NCBI GenBank assembly: GCA_963978545.1
Contig: OZ021727.1
Span: 20,801,943 to 20,865,942, forward strand
Direction of reading: 5' to 3'
DNA from: Linyphia triangularis
Taxonomy: Eukaryota > Arthropoda > Arachnida > Araneae > Linyphiidae
DNA: 64,000 bases
How positions within the stretch are numbered: the first letter of the stretch is position 1; each line of letters opens with the position of its first letter. A program made the position numbers and the translations under genes. This document shows, piece after piece, positions 12,656 to 25,023 of this stretch. A model generated the notes under the pieces. The model saw only the letters and a list, made by a program, of their open reading frames with translations. It was not told where the DNA came from and did not search any database.

Positions 12656-13315
12656 GGGGGAAAATCACTTATAATTTGTATTTTGTTTTCAATTTCTAGT
12701 CCATCTTATATTCAGGTTCTGACTACAGCAATCACGGTTCCACTCTGCAAATTGAAATTACTTAAAATAAAACACAAAAGTGTTTTCGGATTCAGAGCCC
12801 AAAAGAAGTCTTAATCTAAGACACAAGTATTTACAGTGTAAGCTTTAATTACCGAGGAAGGTTTCAACGAAGAGAAGTATCATTATACTGTATATCACAC
12901 TGGAAAAGATTTCGAACCTAACTGTCTGAAATATTTACCAGTATGAATAAAGCTACCCAACCCATTCATACATTTCAACACTGTCTGAAAACACCCCCAA
13001 TATCAAACACCGCAAATACCTTAAAAATAAAGACTAAAAATAAATTCAAAGTACGGTACCGATTCTGCGCCAAGGGGATTTTCGCCAACAAAAAAGCAAC
13101 AGCCGTCATTTTTTAAATATCAAGTGAACTGCCTATGGCTACCATAATTCTGAGAGGATATCTGTAAACAAGTCTAGGCTCAGAATCTGACCCGTACTTA
13201 AAAGTTTTATCCAGTTTTGTGGCTTGTTTTAAGACATTTCAATTTGCAGTGAGGAAAGTATGTAGAGATTCAGGAGGTATAACTAATAAACAAAGAAAGA
13301 AATACGAAAACTCAC
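12656..13315. other. No gene seen
   Basis: Unique-looking DNA of somewhat higher GC content than its surroundings. No long open frame; it could be intron if the next feature is a true exon. Confidence 0.5.
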
Positions 13316-13462
13316 TTTTTCTGTCGTAGCTTTGGGCCTTACACCGAGTAGTGGGGCTCTGGAGATTGGGTCTGCCAGATAACTGTGTCCCACACCCAGT
13401 TGTTGACGTCCGTCTCCTTATAGCGACGTTGGACGTAGCGCTTCCACCTTCGGTATTGGAAA
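13316..13462 (-). CDS. Possible host exon, unrecognised
   Basis: On the minus strand a good acceptor (CATTGTTTTTAG, exon from 13462) and a donor (AAA|GTGAGT, exon to 13316) bound a GC-richer 147-bp segment. One frame stays open throughout (Ser/Thr/Arg-rich, includes NVAIRRRTS). A second frame reads RRWKRYVQRRYKETD... with several Trp/Tyr and stops at TAA 13339-13341, which would make this a terminal exon. I cannot choose between them and recognise neither. Composition and splice sites are the only support. Confidence 0.35.
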
Positions 13463-16400
13463 CTAAAAACAATGAAGGAATACATCTTAAAAGAGAAAAT
13501 CAGTCACACTAATTGCATTTGATTTTCATTTAGTAAGTCGTCGCAAGTTCAGGGTTTGCCCACTACAAGCGACAGGACGTGACGATTGAGATCTTTAGTG
13601 GTTGAAAAGGAAAGAACAAAAAACGAAAGACATTTTAGAGAGTTAAGAAAGAAAAAAAAAATCTATGATGGGAAATGAGCGTCTTCAAAAATAAGAACAC
13701 TTTTAATAATTAAGGCACTGAGACGGGTATCAAAAGCCATCTAGTCTGAATCTTAGCGCAGTTATTGTCAAGCTGAAATGTTTACGCGGAAATAATATTT
13801 TAACCTCGTGAACTTTTATTTTTATAACATTTAATTCGGTTATTTAAAGTATATTTATCCTGGTTTCTTATAGGGTTGCTAAAAATGACCGGAAGGTCAT
13901 TAGTTTGAATGAGTTATAGCTGCAATTTGTTGATTTTTATCTGGTACCCGTCTAACGGACGAGTACCATAATAGAAATATACCAAGTTCTTTACAGTTAG
14001 AAAGGAATAACGTTTCTACAGTAATTCTACAGGAAATTTGTATCTTGGCTTCAATTTATAATTTCAGATTGCAGTTAGGAAAAATAAATTGTTGCTAAAA
14101 TCATCACCACACTTGTCAACTTAGGGACATATTACAAAATGCCAAATTAAGAAAAAAAGTGTTACGAAATACACCTTTATATTTAAAACTGAAGTCACTA
14201 AATGTTGCCAAAGTTTATATCCTTGGCTACTTCTAACTAATAATTTCTCATAACAACTAAAGCAATTGATAGAACTATTAAAAAGGTTTCCATGGCAATG
14301 CAATTTTTAAAACTTGGAAATTAACTATGACGATTTGTTACAATTAAGATTAAGGTTCAGATTTAATGTAAGGTTCCTCTTGGAGACTTTTTGAAAGTTG
14401 ATGGATTGGCGCCGAATGTGGTACTTGGTTTTCTGGCTACAATACTGATCGTTTCGATTTGGCGACATTGCCTTTAAAATCATTTTCAACTTGGCGATTT
14501 TGTTGAAAATTCGCCAAGAAGCACCTTACGGTAAAACGTAACCAATGATGCAATTTAACTAAGTATTGATTACATTTCCGTAGCTATACATTATCCCTTA
14601 GTTATAAATTATGTCCTACTTACATCTTAAAATGTAAAAAAAAAATCTAAATAATATCAATTAAAAAAAAATTATGCATTTAAAAAAAACTTACATTATA
14701 TAAAAAGAGCCACGAATGTAGAAGCACATCGTAATATGATTCAATATCAATAAAGTAATTCTTATAAATCGCTGTTCTAACGCATATATTTTCGCAGAAA
14801 GAACTCAAATGAATGAAAAAATACGAATCTTACTCTGTTCCCAATAATGATTTATAATTAATATTATAAAAGAGAGTTGTATTGTTGGTTCAAGCATTAT
14901 TATCTGCCATGATATTATTAAGTACCATTTCTTATAACAAACTATCGTTAAAATACTCATTGTTGGAATTTTCAAACAGTAGTGGCTGAAATTATTTCCA
15001 AGTAAAAGATCACAAAAAGCATTGCTACAAACCAGAAAACATTTTTTCTAGAAATAATGCAATAATTTAATTAGGTTTAACCACTATAATAAGTTAATTT
15101 CATATTAAATGTGGAAGGGGGAAATGGAGGTTTATTTAAAAATAATTTTTATTACCATAAATTTATATTCTTTTTAGGACAAATATCTTCTGAAATATAT
15201 TCAAGTCAAATAATTTCTGATTAGGTTTTGTGATCACACTATTAGTGGGCACAAACTTATTTGTGTTTGTGCACAACATTGGAGCTATTAGCATATGTTG
15301 CTGATAAAATTTCTTATATTCTTATATTTCCTTTTATAAATAGACATGATCCTAATATTTTGTTAAAGATTAGCAGAGAATCCTTTGAGCAGAACTATAT
15401 AAAAGATTTAAAAATAAATTCGTATTTTCTTTTCTTGCTTATGGGCTGAGGTAAAATGTTTTTAAAATATCTTTTTTACGGATAATCTTAATGAGTCTTA
15501 CAATATAAAATATGACAAAGTCAATTTGGGAAGACTATTATAATTTTCATGAGATTGATGATGAAGACTCTTATATAGTGTCTAGTTGTAGTTACCACCT
15601 ATTTTATAATCAGGTGAAAAATATTTCTTTATTTAAAAATTCTAGTAATAAAAACATTTCTGTAATATTTTTGTTAAAAATATGTTCAAAAATACACTAA
15701 AACTAGTTTACTTAATTTTATGCTTATTTTTATTTAAATATACACTTAGTTTAGAGCTAACCCAGCCCTTAACTAACTTTGGCCCAGCTTACTTTAAAAT
15801 AACTATACCAAGGGGGAAAATGGTGGTATCAATCATAATAAACTGTAAAAATATTGAAATGCCTTTAGTCCAGCATCAGCCACTACGCTGCCCGGATTTT
15901 GCCCGCGATAGATATTTATGCGGCCCTCCAACAGCGCAGGAAAAAAAATCAAGTTTCCCTGTACGGACTTTTTTTTTTTTACATAATTATAATTTTTCCG
16001 AAATATTATAGTATGTGTTAAGTATGTCGAACAGAGTTCGCCACTACGTGTCCGAAAAAACTGTATAAAGAAACTTTCCGTAAGATGGTTTTCGTAAAGA
16101 ATAAATACAGGAATAACTTAACAGAATCTCATTTTGACAATTTATTAAGATTGGACATCGACTCTATCACAAAATAAATTGAACGATTTAGATCCCTATC
16201 GTGTCACAATTTATATCGACTAAAATCAACTAAAACAGAGTAATCTGGAAGTACAGTTTAAATAGTTTTATTAAAAGTTAGGTCGAGTTATATAGTCACG
16301 TTCGAAGAAAAGGTTCACTACTCTTTTATAATTTAATTTACTAATAATGAAAATTATTATTTTTTAATTATTAAAAAAATATGTAATTAAATATCAATTG

Positions 16401-16850
16401 TAATTTGATCAAGATTACATTTTCTTAGTTTTCAGTTTTTAGAAATGCTATGTATTAAATCGATAATAAAAATACATATATTGGAGAATCCGACCCGCGA
16501 AAAGCTTCAACATAAGTCATATGGCCCGCCTCTAAGAGTTAGTGACGAACGCTGCTTTATTTAAAATCAAAAAATTATGCTATATTTTTAACTTTTATTG
16601 AAAATATGCTCCAAAAGTTTTATTAAATCAATTTAATAGTGTTATTTCAAGATGTTTCTTAGCAAATGCTGGATTTTATCACCATCTGATTCCCCACATC
16701 CTACAAATTTCGTATTGAGGAGGTACATAAGAACCAACAGATGTTAGTTTATTACAGTTATTGGCAATTACCTAATAACTTTATTTTCCTTTACATTCCT
16801 ATTCCCATATCGCAGTTGGAAGCTCTGATAGGAAGTATTAAAACAATATA
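13463..16850. other. No supported gene; MITE M1 end at about 13930-13970
   Basis: Very AT-rich. An M1 terminal repeat (GGTACCCGTCTAACGG) is present without its partner end. Short frames at 15261-16011 have no recognisable family; the one at 15682 starts with a hydrophobic stretch but lacks any other support. Confidence 0.5.
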
Positions 16851-16854
16851 ACCG

Positions 16855-17115
16855 ATAAAAACAGAGGTTTTTATTCCTTTTTAAATCCTTTATATTCATT
16901 GTCAATTTTTATATTCATTAACACAGCACCAATATCAAAACACTTTCTATTAGCAAAATGTGCGGCAAACTACGTTTCAAAGTGAATTTATTATAAATAA
17001 ACGTGAATTTATGCTCTCACATTCATATATTTTTTATTTATTCTGAATACAGTAATTTTATTACTTATTTGTTAAAAAAAATTTGGGCAACAGGAAAGAG
17101 TTTCAACAAGGGTAA
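16855..17115 (+). repeat. Dispersed repeat family R1, copy 3
   Basis: Contains the R1 blocks TATATTCATTAACA, TTTATTTATTCTGA and GGCAACAGGAAAGAGTTTCA in the same order as copies 1 and 4. Truncated after the last block, where an (AAAT)-rich tract follows. Confidence 0.75.
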
Positions 17116-17985
17116 TAAATAAATAAATAAATAAATAATTAAAAAAAAAGGAGATGCAGCTTTTTAAAATTAAAAATTTAAATGTAGAAAAGTGATAAAA
17201 AATTCCCATGGAAATTAAGTACAATATGGGTTATAATTGAGGAAACAAAAGATTATAAGTATAATATAGGTTTTAATATGGGAAACAAAATATTAATTAT
17301 TAACATTTTTATAGGAAGTCCAATAATCATTTTTTGAAAATTCAAAGCTCCGGCATAACATTGCCAGCGCCCATGTTCATGCAGCTCATGCACAAGATAA
17401 TGGGCCCAGATCTCCAAAACAACAAAAACCACAATTGGCAATCAACAGTGCCAGTCAGAGTTGAACGATTTGTGCGCTGTGTTCCAAGAAATACGGATCA
17501 ATACATTTGTACTTCTAATTTGATAAATAAATCGTGATGAATGACGTAGGTTTTTGTCAACAATTAAATTAAAAAGATTTAATTCCACTCAAGAAAACTC
17601 GTAACACAAGGAGACAGCAAATTTTTTTACTGAGGTATGAGAAGGCTGTAACTATCGAAAAGAAATTGGATTACTTTAACTAATTAAAAAGAAGTTGAGG
17701 ACGTCTCTTTTTTTTTTTTTTGCAGTTTCAAAGAATGGATTATACTGAGTGTGTGCGGTCGTTGTTAATGTAAGAAATTTGCTAATTTTTGACGAACCTG
17801 CACTTAAGATAATCCTATTGCTATTACCTGTAACGTCTTCAGTGCTAACAACTCTTAAAACACACTCAATTTGCTGTTGTTTGAAGTAGTTGTTTGGATG
17901 AACTAGTTTAGAATCTGATAAGAATTACTAACTTAATAAGTGATCGTTTGTCTTAATTTGTTCGTTAAAACTTTTGTATGCTTGG
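17116..17985. other. No gene seen
   Basis: Intergenic DNA with short A and T runs. A moderately GC-rich patch at 17345-17480 is open on both strands but has no convincing splice sites or family motif. Confidence 0.5.
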
Positions 17986-17989
17986 GTTG

Positions 17990-18172
17990 GATAGTTGGTT
18001 TGTTCTCTCAAAGACCTATACTTGTGAGCAATAACAGCTAATCAGGCCGAGACCTAAAGCTTAATGTGGATTCCAAATCACAATTATTAACCATACCTAA
18101 CCCATGATTCTAATCCGGCACCTTCGGCAGGTGAAGTCAGAACGCTATCCACACAGCTATCAGGTGAGCTTT
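17990..18172 (-). repeat. tRNA-derived SINE copy, inverted
   Basis: The minus strand has an A box (TAGCTGTGTGGATAG), a weakened B box (GGATTAGAATCATGG) and the same body as 139-330 (GGAATCCACATTAAGC, GGCCTGATTAGC). Two copies of one family in a 64-kb window indicate a moderately abundant SINE. Confidence 0.72.
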
Positions 18173-18349
18173 ATATGCGTGGGAAAAATTGTATTAAGTT
18201 TGGAAAAGTTCGAGAAAAGTTATAATTAGAATCGGGGTTTTTTTCCTATTGACCTCGTGCGCACCTTGCGCATTTATGATTACTTAAAGGAATTACTTTT
18301 TAGGAAGTTCATCACGATTAAGTTGTGGTGTTCTATCGATAAGAACCTA

Positions 18350-21168
18350 AGTAGTATAATTTGTTGACTTCTGGACTATAGCCCTCTATAAATTTTGTTG
18401 AATTCTGGACTATCGATGTTTCAAGTGTTGACACCTGGACTTAATTAGATTAAAAGTTTATATATCCGTGAATGAATATCAAAAAGTGATGTAACAACCG
18501 TTAAAAACATAAAAAGTCAGCATTTAGTCTTTTTCATAAGTAGTTTATGATGTATTACCAGTTTATTTAAGTATAGTTATAATTTTTCACTGTGATAATC
18601 AAGTTGTACTTTGTAAAAGTTTTAAAATCTTTTGATCTTTATATTTGAAAATGGTAAATAATATTTATATCGACATATATATTTTGTAGAAACAAATATC
18701 CTCACACTTGTCTTAAAATAAAAGTAGAATGTGATTTTTTTAAACTTTTACTTCCATCCAACTTAGTTATGTTACTTTATATTTTGAAAGAAGGAAAACC
18801 AAGTTAATCTGTAGCATCTATTTTTCTTTGGTTTTATATTGTAAATTTATAAAAATCGAATTAAATAGAAAACTCACAAAGTAAAAAAAGAAACTCACAT
18901 GAATATGATCACATGATTTTATTGTTCTATTTATTTACATTGTTTATTAAAGAGTCATACATTAATAAATATGCTTTACACAATTAACATTTAAAAATTA
19001 TATAAATTGTATTTGTTACAGCATTATATTTTTAACAAAAAAGAATAATAAAGAAAGAATTTCATAGTGTAATTTATTCACTATGTATATAAATTATTAC
19101 ATAATATAAGTATATTTCATATAAATATATTTTATATATAAGTACAATATATTTCATAATATATAAGTACAATATAATATTAATACATTTTTGTTGCAAA
19201 ATGTCCAAATGGCAAACAGTTCGTTGCATCGTACATATACATCTTGAAATAGAAACTACATAGACTTGTTTTATTTTGTGTAACTGTAGATACAATGTGA
19301 TTTTTAGACATAATATTTGTTTGTTTGTTTCTAATCACCCCATCTGTTCTTAAAATATTTACATATTGTTCATGTTTCAACTGATTTTTCACAACACACT
19401 TCTTTGTGCCTTTACATGTAAGCTTATTCTCTTCTCCAAACACATAACTATACATTTTTGGACGCAAAGCACAGAACTCTGAAATGGGTATACCTCTAGT
19501 TTCATCTTTCAAATATCCTAAACAAGCCTCATTAGCTTTCGAGTATAAACTATGAGAAGGGTGATAATTTGAAAAGTCTAAACAATTTTTGAACTTTTTA
19601 GATAGGTCAGCATATACATCTTTAGTAAATATTTCTAAACAAAGTGAGTCAGTGTCAGTGTATAACAAACTTATTTTTTCTCTATAAGTAGGTTTTAAAA
19701 TGTCGTAAAATAGTTCAAACATTTTTAATTTGCTTAAATCCAATACAGAAAAACCTATGTAGACAGGTTGATTTAGAAAAAGATTTGACTTTAAAATTTT
19801 GAATATCGCACATGAATCATTAAGTATGGAAAAAAATTCTAAGCCCGGATCTGCCAGGAATCTTTTACATTGCTTTTCATTTAATGCAACTTTAACATTA
19901 ACATGTTTTCTTAAATTCATACAGGTGCGTCCAAAGAATGCATTATTAAAGAGTTTGAAGAAATCTTTATCAAAAGAATTGCATGCGTTTTTTCTTTTGT
20001 CATTGTTAAACAAAATATAATTCTGTAACCAATATGATTGCTTAAATTTAATAATTCGATGAATTTTTTTAATTTTCAAGCCATGTTTAATATAAAATTG
20101 TAAGTTCAAATAATGAACTACATATTTTTTCTTTTCATGGAAAGTGTTTAAAAGTTTTTTATTTCTTCCATTAAACTTCAAACTTAACTTCTCCAAAATG
20201 TGTTTTTGATAAGAAGAAAGCATGTTATAATTTACTGTTTCATGATTAGGTGCTAATGGGAATGATTTGTGTAGATCATGGATATCAGGAGGGTAATATA
20301 AATCAATTTCTAAAATAAATCCAATTTGAGAATCTTTATCGAAAGCCATTAAATCGAAACAATCAATTTCATCCTGTGATAGCCATTGGAAATTTGAAAA
20401 AGGAAGTTTGTAACCACTCATTATTGTCCCATACAGATTGTTAAAATCAACAGATAAAATAAAACTTGACGGTGAAGATTTATTAAAATTTTCTAAGTAA
20501 GTGTTGTTAGCTTTAGCAAAACGTTTGGAGACAAAACACATTCCTCCTCGGATCCCCGACTCTATCATGAGGTACATATCAATATCTGTAAGTAATTCCA
20601 ATGTGATTTTAGTATTTTTTAATCCTGCCATCCACGTTAAACTTGGAGTAGTGAAGAAATGTACTGGATCTAACTCATAATAACTCATGCTTAGTTTTCG
20701 AAAGTTCTCAAATACTTCTGCAAGTAAAATAACATCAGAATCCAAATATAAACGCAAATAGTCTTTTAAAGTTGAACATTTAAATGTAGAAAATATAACT
20801 TTAGCTAATTTATAATTATCATTAGAAATATTCTCATTATTTAAATCGTTGAAAAATGCAGATTTCGGAGGAAGTTTTTCTTCTTCTAAAACTTCAAGGG
20901 AGTCTAAGTGATTATACGGAAAGAAACCTTTCCTTAACAAAAGCTGCCTACAATCATATGACCCAAAAAAAGAATGAAAAATCGAAAAATTATGCTTACT
21001 TGTTTTCAAATTTTCTACCAGATCGCTTAATTTTGATGGAAGGAATAAGAAACTATCGAGAAATCGTATATTGTCTAAACTGAAAGATGTGCATTTTTGT
21101 GTGTTAACTGGAATAATTGTAAGTTTTTGGCCTAAATCACTAGATATTTCTTTAAGAATTAAATGAGA
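18350..21168 (-). repeat. Inverted arm A, unit 1
   Basis: 2819 bp, reverse complement of 22035-24854 and near-identical to 25023-27841. The outer 830 bp (18350-19179) is non-coding and AT-rich; the rest is the C-terminal two thirds of polB. Confidence 0.95.
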
Positions 21169-21228
21169 AATCTTCAGAGTCTGTGTATAGAAAATATTTG
21201 AAATTTTTGTCGTATGATTTTTTAACAT
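19180..21228 (-). pseudogene. polB: 5'-truncated polB copy in arm A
   Basis: 682-codon open frame whose first 25 or so residues come from antisense loop sequence; homology begins at SHLILKEI, which is just after the Exo II aspartate. It keeps Exo III (YLDSD), palm motif A (SVDFNNLYG), motif B (KLFNNAFFG) and motif C (YTDTDS), but lacks the zinc finger, Exo I, the endonuclease VII-like insert and Exo II. It differs from the other copies by three bases near 19244-19246 (codon FYFKM against FYDKM). It is probably not an active enzyme alone. The frame is fully open, consistent with very recent duplication. Confidence 0.85.
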
Positions 21229-22034
21229 TTCCAGTTAAAATAAGTGACATAACGAAGTTCGAAAATAAAAATAAAATTTCGATAAATGTATATGAATTTC
21301 AAAATGAAATTTATCCTATATATAAGAGTAAACTTAATATTTATAAAGAAATTGACCTTTTGTTGTATAAAAAACATTATTTTTTAATAAGAAACTTTAA
21401 CAAATTGTTACATGAAAAACATGGAATTCACAAATATTGTAAAAATTGTTTAATGGGTTTTTCTCGACAGACAACTTTAGATAACCATATTAAGAGATGT
21501 TTACACAATGCTCCGCAAAAGGTTTCCCTTCCTACGCCTGATCATAAATACTTAACATTTAATGCTTTTCACAAAATGTTTTTTCACCCATTTTGTGTGT
21601 ATGCAGATTTTGAATGTATCACTCAGCGAGTACTTTCAGCGGAACCGAGTACAAATACATCATTTTCAATAACAAAACAAAACCACAAACCAGTTGCATA
21701 TTCTTTAATTCTTATTGATAATGAAAAAAAAATAGTGTTTCACAAATTTCACTGTGGTTTAAATGTAGTTTCAAATTTTATTTCATGCTTGCAAAATATT
21801 TCAAAAGCCGTAATTCAATATATGGAAAAAAATATTCCAATGAATGAATGTGATATTGTTAGTTCTGACAGATGTCATTTATGTGGAAATATGTTTTCAA
21901 CAGAAACTATAAGTGTTAGAAATCATGATCATTTAACAGGAAGAGTGTTAGGCAAAGCTTGTCAAGGATGTAACTTAAACTACAAATTTTCTAATTTTCT
22001 CCCTGTTGTTATACATAACTTAAGAGGATACGAT
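21169..22034 (+). other. Loop between arms, unit 1
   Basis: 866 bp that occurs only once per unit, on the plus strand relative to polB. It encodes the N-terminal 284 or so residues of the long polB frame. Arm homology stops abruptly at 21168 and 22035. Confidence 0.9.
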
Positions 22035-23957
22035 TCTCATTTAATTCTTAAAGAAATATCTAGTGATTTAGGCCAAAAACTTACAATTATTCCAGTTAAC
22101 ACACAAAAATGCACATCTTTCAGTTTAGACAATATACGATTTCTCGATAGTTTCTTATTCCTTCCATCAAAATTAAGCGATCTGGTAGAAAATTTGAAAA
22201 CAAGTAAGCATAATTTTTCGATTTTTCATTCTTTTTTTGGGTCATATGATTGTAGGCAGCTTTTGTTAAGGAAAGGTTTCTTTCCGTATAATCACTTAGA
22301 CTCCCTTGAAGTTTTAGAAGAAGAAAAACTTCCTCCGAAATCTGCATTTTTCAACGATTTAAATAATGAGAATATTTCTAATGATAATTATAAATTAGCT
22401 AAAGTTATATTTTCTACATTTAAATGTTCAACTTTAAAAGACTATTTGCGTTTATATTTGGATTCTGATGTTATTTTACTTGCAGAAGTATTTGAGAACT
22501 TTCGAAAACTAAGCATGAGTTATTATGAGTTAGATCCAGTACATTTCTTCACTACTCCAAGTTTAACGTGGATGGCAGGATTAAAAAATACTAAAATCAC
22601 ATTGGAATTACTTACAGATATTGATATGTACCTCATGATAGAGTCGGGGATCCGAGGAGGAATGTGTTTTGTCTCCAAACGTTTTGCTAAAGCTAACAAC
22701 ACTTACTTAGAAAATTTTAATAAATCTTCACCGTCAAGTTTTATTTTATCTGTTGATTTTAACAATCTGTATGGGACAATAATGAGTGGTTACAAACTTC
22801 CTTTTTCAAATTTCCAATGGCTATCACAGGATGAAATTGATTGTTTCGATTTAATGGCTTTCGATAAAGATTCTCAAATTGGATTTATTTTAGAAATTGA
22901 TTTATATTACCCTCCTGATATCCATGATCTACACAAATCATTCCCATTAGCACCTAATCATGAAACAGTAAATTATAACATGCTTTCTTCTTATCAAAAA
23001 CACATTTTGGAGAAGTTAAGTTTGAAGTTTAATGGAAGAAATAAAAAACTTTTAAACACTTTCCATGAAAAGAAAAAATATGTAGTTCATTATTTGAACT
23101 TACAATTTTATATTAAACATGGCTTGAAAATTAAAAAAATTCATCGAATTATTAAATTTAAGCAATCATATTGGTTACAGAATTATATTTTGTTTAACAA
23201 TGACAAAAGAAAAAACGCATGCAATTCTTTTGATAAAGATTTCTTCAAACTCTTTAATAATGCATTCTTTGGACGCACCTGTATGAATTTAAGAAAACAT
23301 GTTAATGTTAAAGTTGCATTAAATGAAAAGCAATGTAAAAGATTCCTGGCAGATCCGGGCTTAGAATTTTTTTCCATACTTAATGATTCATGTGCGATAT
23401 TCAAAATTTTAAAGTCAAATCTTTTTCTAAATCAACCTGTCTACATAGGTTTTTCTGTATTGGATTTAAGCAAATTAAAAATGTTTGAACTATTTTACGA
23501 CATTTTAAAACCTACTTATAGAGAAAAAATAAGTTTGTTATACACTGACACTGACTCACTTTGTTTAGAAATATTTACTAAAGATGTATATGCTGACCTA
23601 TCTAAAAAGTTCAAAAATTGTTTAGACTTTTCAAATTATCACCCTTCTCATAGTTTATACTCGAAAGCTAATGAGGCTTGTTTAGGATATTTGAAAGATG
23701 AAACTAGAGGTATACCCATTTCAGAGTTCTGTGCTTTGCGTCCAAAAATGTATAGTTATGTGTTTGGAGAAGAGAATAAGCTTACATGTAAAGGCACAAA
23801 GAAGTGTGTTGTGAAAAATCAGTTGAAACATGAACAATATGTAAATATTTTAAGAACAGATGGGGTGATTAGAAACAAACAAACAAATATTATGTCTAAA
23901 AATCACATTGTATCTACAGTTACACAAAATAAAACAAGTCTATGTAGTTTTCTATGA
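21183..23957 (+). CDS. polB: Protein-primed DNA polymerase B, N-truncated, 3' frameshift
   Basis: 924 residues. In order: C2H2 finger (about 86-106), Exo I (YADFE, Asp142/Glu144), an endonuclease VII-like Cys/His segment (CHLC...HDHLTG...CQGC, about 231-263), Exo II (Asp284), Exo III (Tyr425, Asp429), motif A (Asp525), motif B (Lys689...Gly697), motif C (Asp789, Asp791). This is the Polinton/adenovirus type of family B polymerase, which copies linear DNA from a terminal protein. Compared with complete Polinton relatives, the front part preceding the FPVKISDITKFE segment is missing, cut at the palindrome junction 15 bases upstream. An extra T near 23950 changes the last residues and removes the 22-residue tail seen in the second unit. 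Confidence 0.9.
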   Translation: MYRKYLKFLSYDFLTFPVKISDITKFENKNKISINVYEFQNEIYPIYKSKLNIYKEIDLLLYKKHYFLIRNFNKLLHEKHGIHKYCKNCLMGFSRQTTLDNHIKRCLHNAPQKVSLPTPDHKYLTFNAFHKMFFHPFCVYADFECITQRVLSAEPSTNTSFSITKQNHKPVAYSLILIDNEKKIVFHKFHCGLNVVSNFISCLQNISKAVIQYMEKNIPMNECDIVSSDRCHLCGNMFSTETISVRNHDHLTGRVLGKACQGCNLNYKFSNFLPVVIHNLRGYDSHLILKEISSDLGQKLTIIPVNTQKCTSFSLDNIRFLDSFLFLPSKLSDLVENLKTSKHNFSIFHSFFGSYDCRQLLLRKGFFPYNHLDSLEVLEEEKLPPKSAFFNDLNNENISNDNYKLAKVIFSTFKCSTLKDYLRLYLDSDVILLAEVFENFRKLSMSYYELDPVHFFTTPSLTWMAGLKNTKITLELLTDIDMYLMIESGIRGGMCFVSKRFAKANNTYLENFNKSSPSSFILSVDFNNLYGTIMSGYKLPFSNFQWLSQDEIDCFDLMAFDKDSQIGFILEIDLYYPPDIHDLHKSFPLAPNHETVNYNMLSSYQKHILEKLSLKFNGRNKKLLNTFHEKKKYVVHYLNLQFYIKHGLKIKKIHRIIKFKQSYWLQNYILFNNDKRKNACNSFDKDFFKLFNNAFFGRTCMNLRKHVNVKVALNEKQCKRFLADPGLEFFSILNDSCAIFKILKSNLFLNQPVYIGFSVLDLSKLKMFELFYDILKPTYREKISLLYTDTDSLCLEIFTKDVYADLSKKFKNCLDFSNYHPSHSLYSKANEACLGYLKDETRGIPISEFCALRPKMYSYVFGEENKLTCKGTKKCVVKNQLKHEQYVNILRTDGVIRNKQTNIMSKNHIVSTVTQNKTSLCSFL

Positions 23958-24854
23958 CAAGATGTATATGTACGATGCAACGAACTGTTTGCCATTTGGA
24001 CATTTTGCAACAAAAATGTATTAATATTATATTGTACTTATATATTATGAAATATATTGTACTTATATATAAAATATATTTATATGAAATATACTTATAT
24101 TATGTAATAATTTATATACATAGTGAATAAATTACACTATGAAATTCTTTCTTTATTATTCTTTTTTGTTAAAAATATAATGCTGTAACAAATACAATTT
24201 ATATAATTTTTAAATGTTAATTGTGTAAAGCATATTTATTAATGTATGACTCTTTAATAAACAATGTAAATAAATAGAACAATAAAATCATGTGATCATA
24301 TTCATGTGAGTTTCTTTTTTTACTTTGTGAGTTTTCTATTTAATTCGATTTTTATAAATTTACAATATAAAACCAAAGAAAAATAGATGCTACAGATTAA
24401 CTTGGTTTTCCTTCTTTCAAAATATAAAGTAACATAACTAAGTTGGATGGAAGTAAAAGTTTAAAAAAATCACATTCTACTTTTATTTTAAGACAAGTGT
24501 GAGGATATTTGTTTCTACAAAATATATATGTCGATATAAATATTATTTACCATTTTCAAATATAAAGATCAAAAGATTTTAAAACTTTTACAAAGTACAA
24601 CTTGATTATCACAGTGAAAAATTATAACTATACTTAAATAAACTGGTAATACATCATAAACTACTTATGAAAAAGACTAAATGCTGACTTTTTATGTTTT
24701 TAACGGTTGTTACATCACTTTTTGATATTCATTCACGGATATATAAACTTTTAATCTAATTAAGTCCAGGTGTCAACACTTGAAACATCGATAGTCCAGA
24801 ATTCAACAAAATTTATAGAGGGCTATAGTCCAGAAGTCAACAAATTATACTACT
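22035..24854 (+). repeat. Inverted arm B, unit 1
   Basis: 2820 bp, complementary to arm A with one extra base (the T near 23950). A polyadenylation signal AATAAA lies at about 24125, some 170 bases after the polB stop. Confidence 0.95.
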
Positions 24855-25023
24855 GACTTTTTATGTTTTTAACGGTTGTTACATCACTTTTTGATATTCA
24901 TTCACGGATATATAAACTTTTAATCTAATTAAGTCCAGGTGTCAACACTTGAAACATCGATAGTCCAGAATTCAACAAAATTTATAGAGGGCTATAGTCC
25001 AGAAGTCAACAAATTATACTACT
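24686..25023. repeat. 169-bp end segment duplicated at the junction of the two palindromes
   Basis: 24686-24854 and 24855-25023 are direct copies of the terminal 169 bp (starting GACTTTTTATG, ending ATACTACT). The second copy runs directly into arm C, whose first bases are trimmed (CTATAGTATAATTTG), giving a small extra palindrome. The point of joining has a CT overlap, suggesting template switching or end joining. Confidence 0.92.

Noticed and set aside
19799..20020. Small ORFs of 73 and 75 codons antisense to polB, repeated at 20856, 22120, 23183, 26472, 27529, 28793 and 29856
   Set aside because: They sit inside conserved polB codons on the opposite strand and are copied with the arms; no independent evidence of coding.
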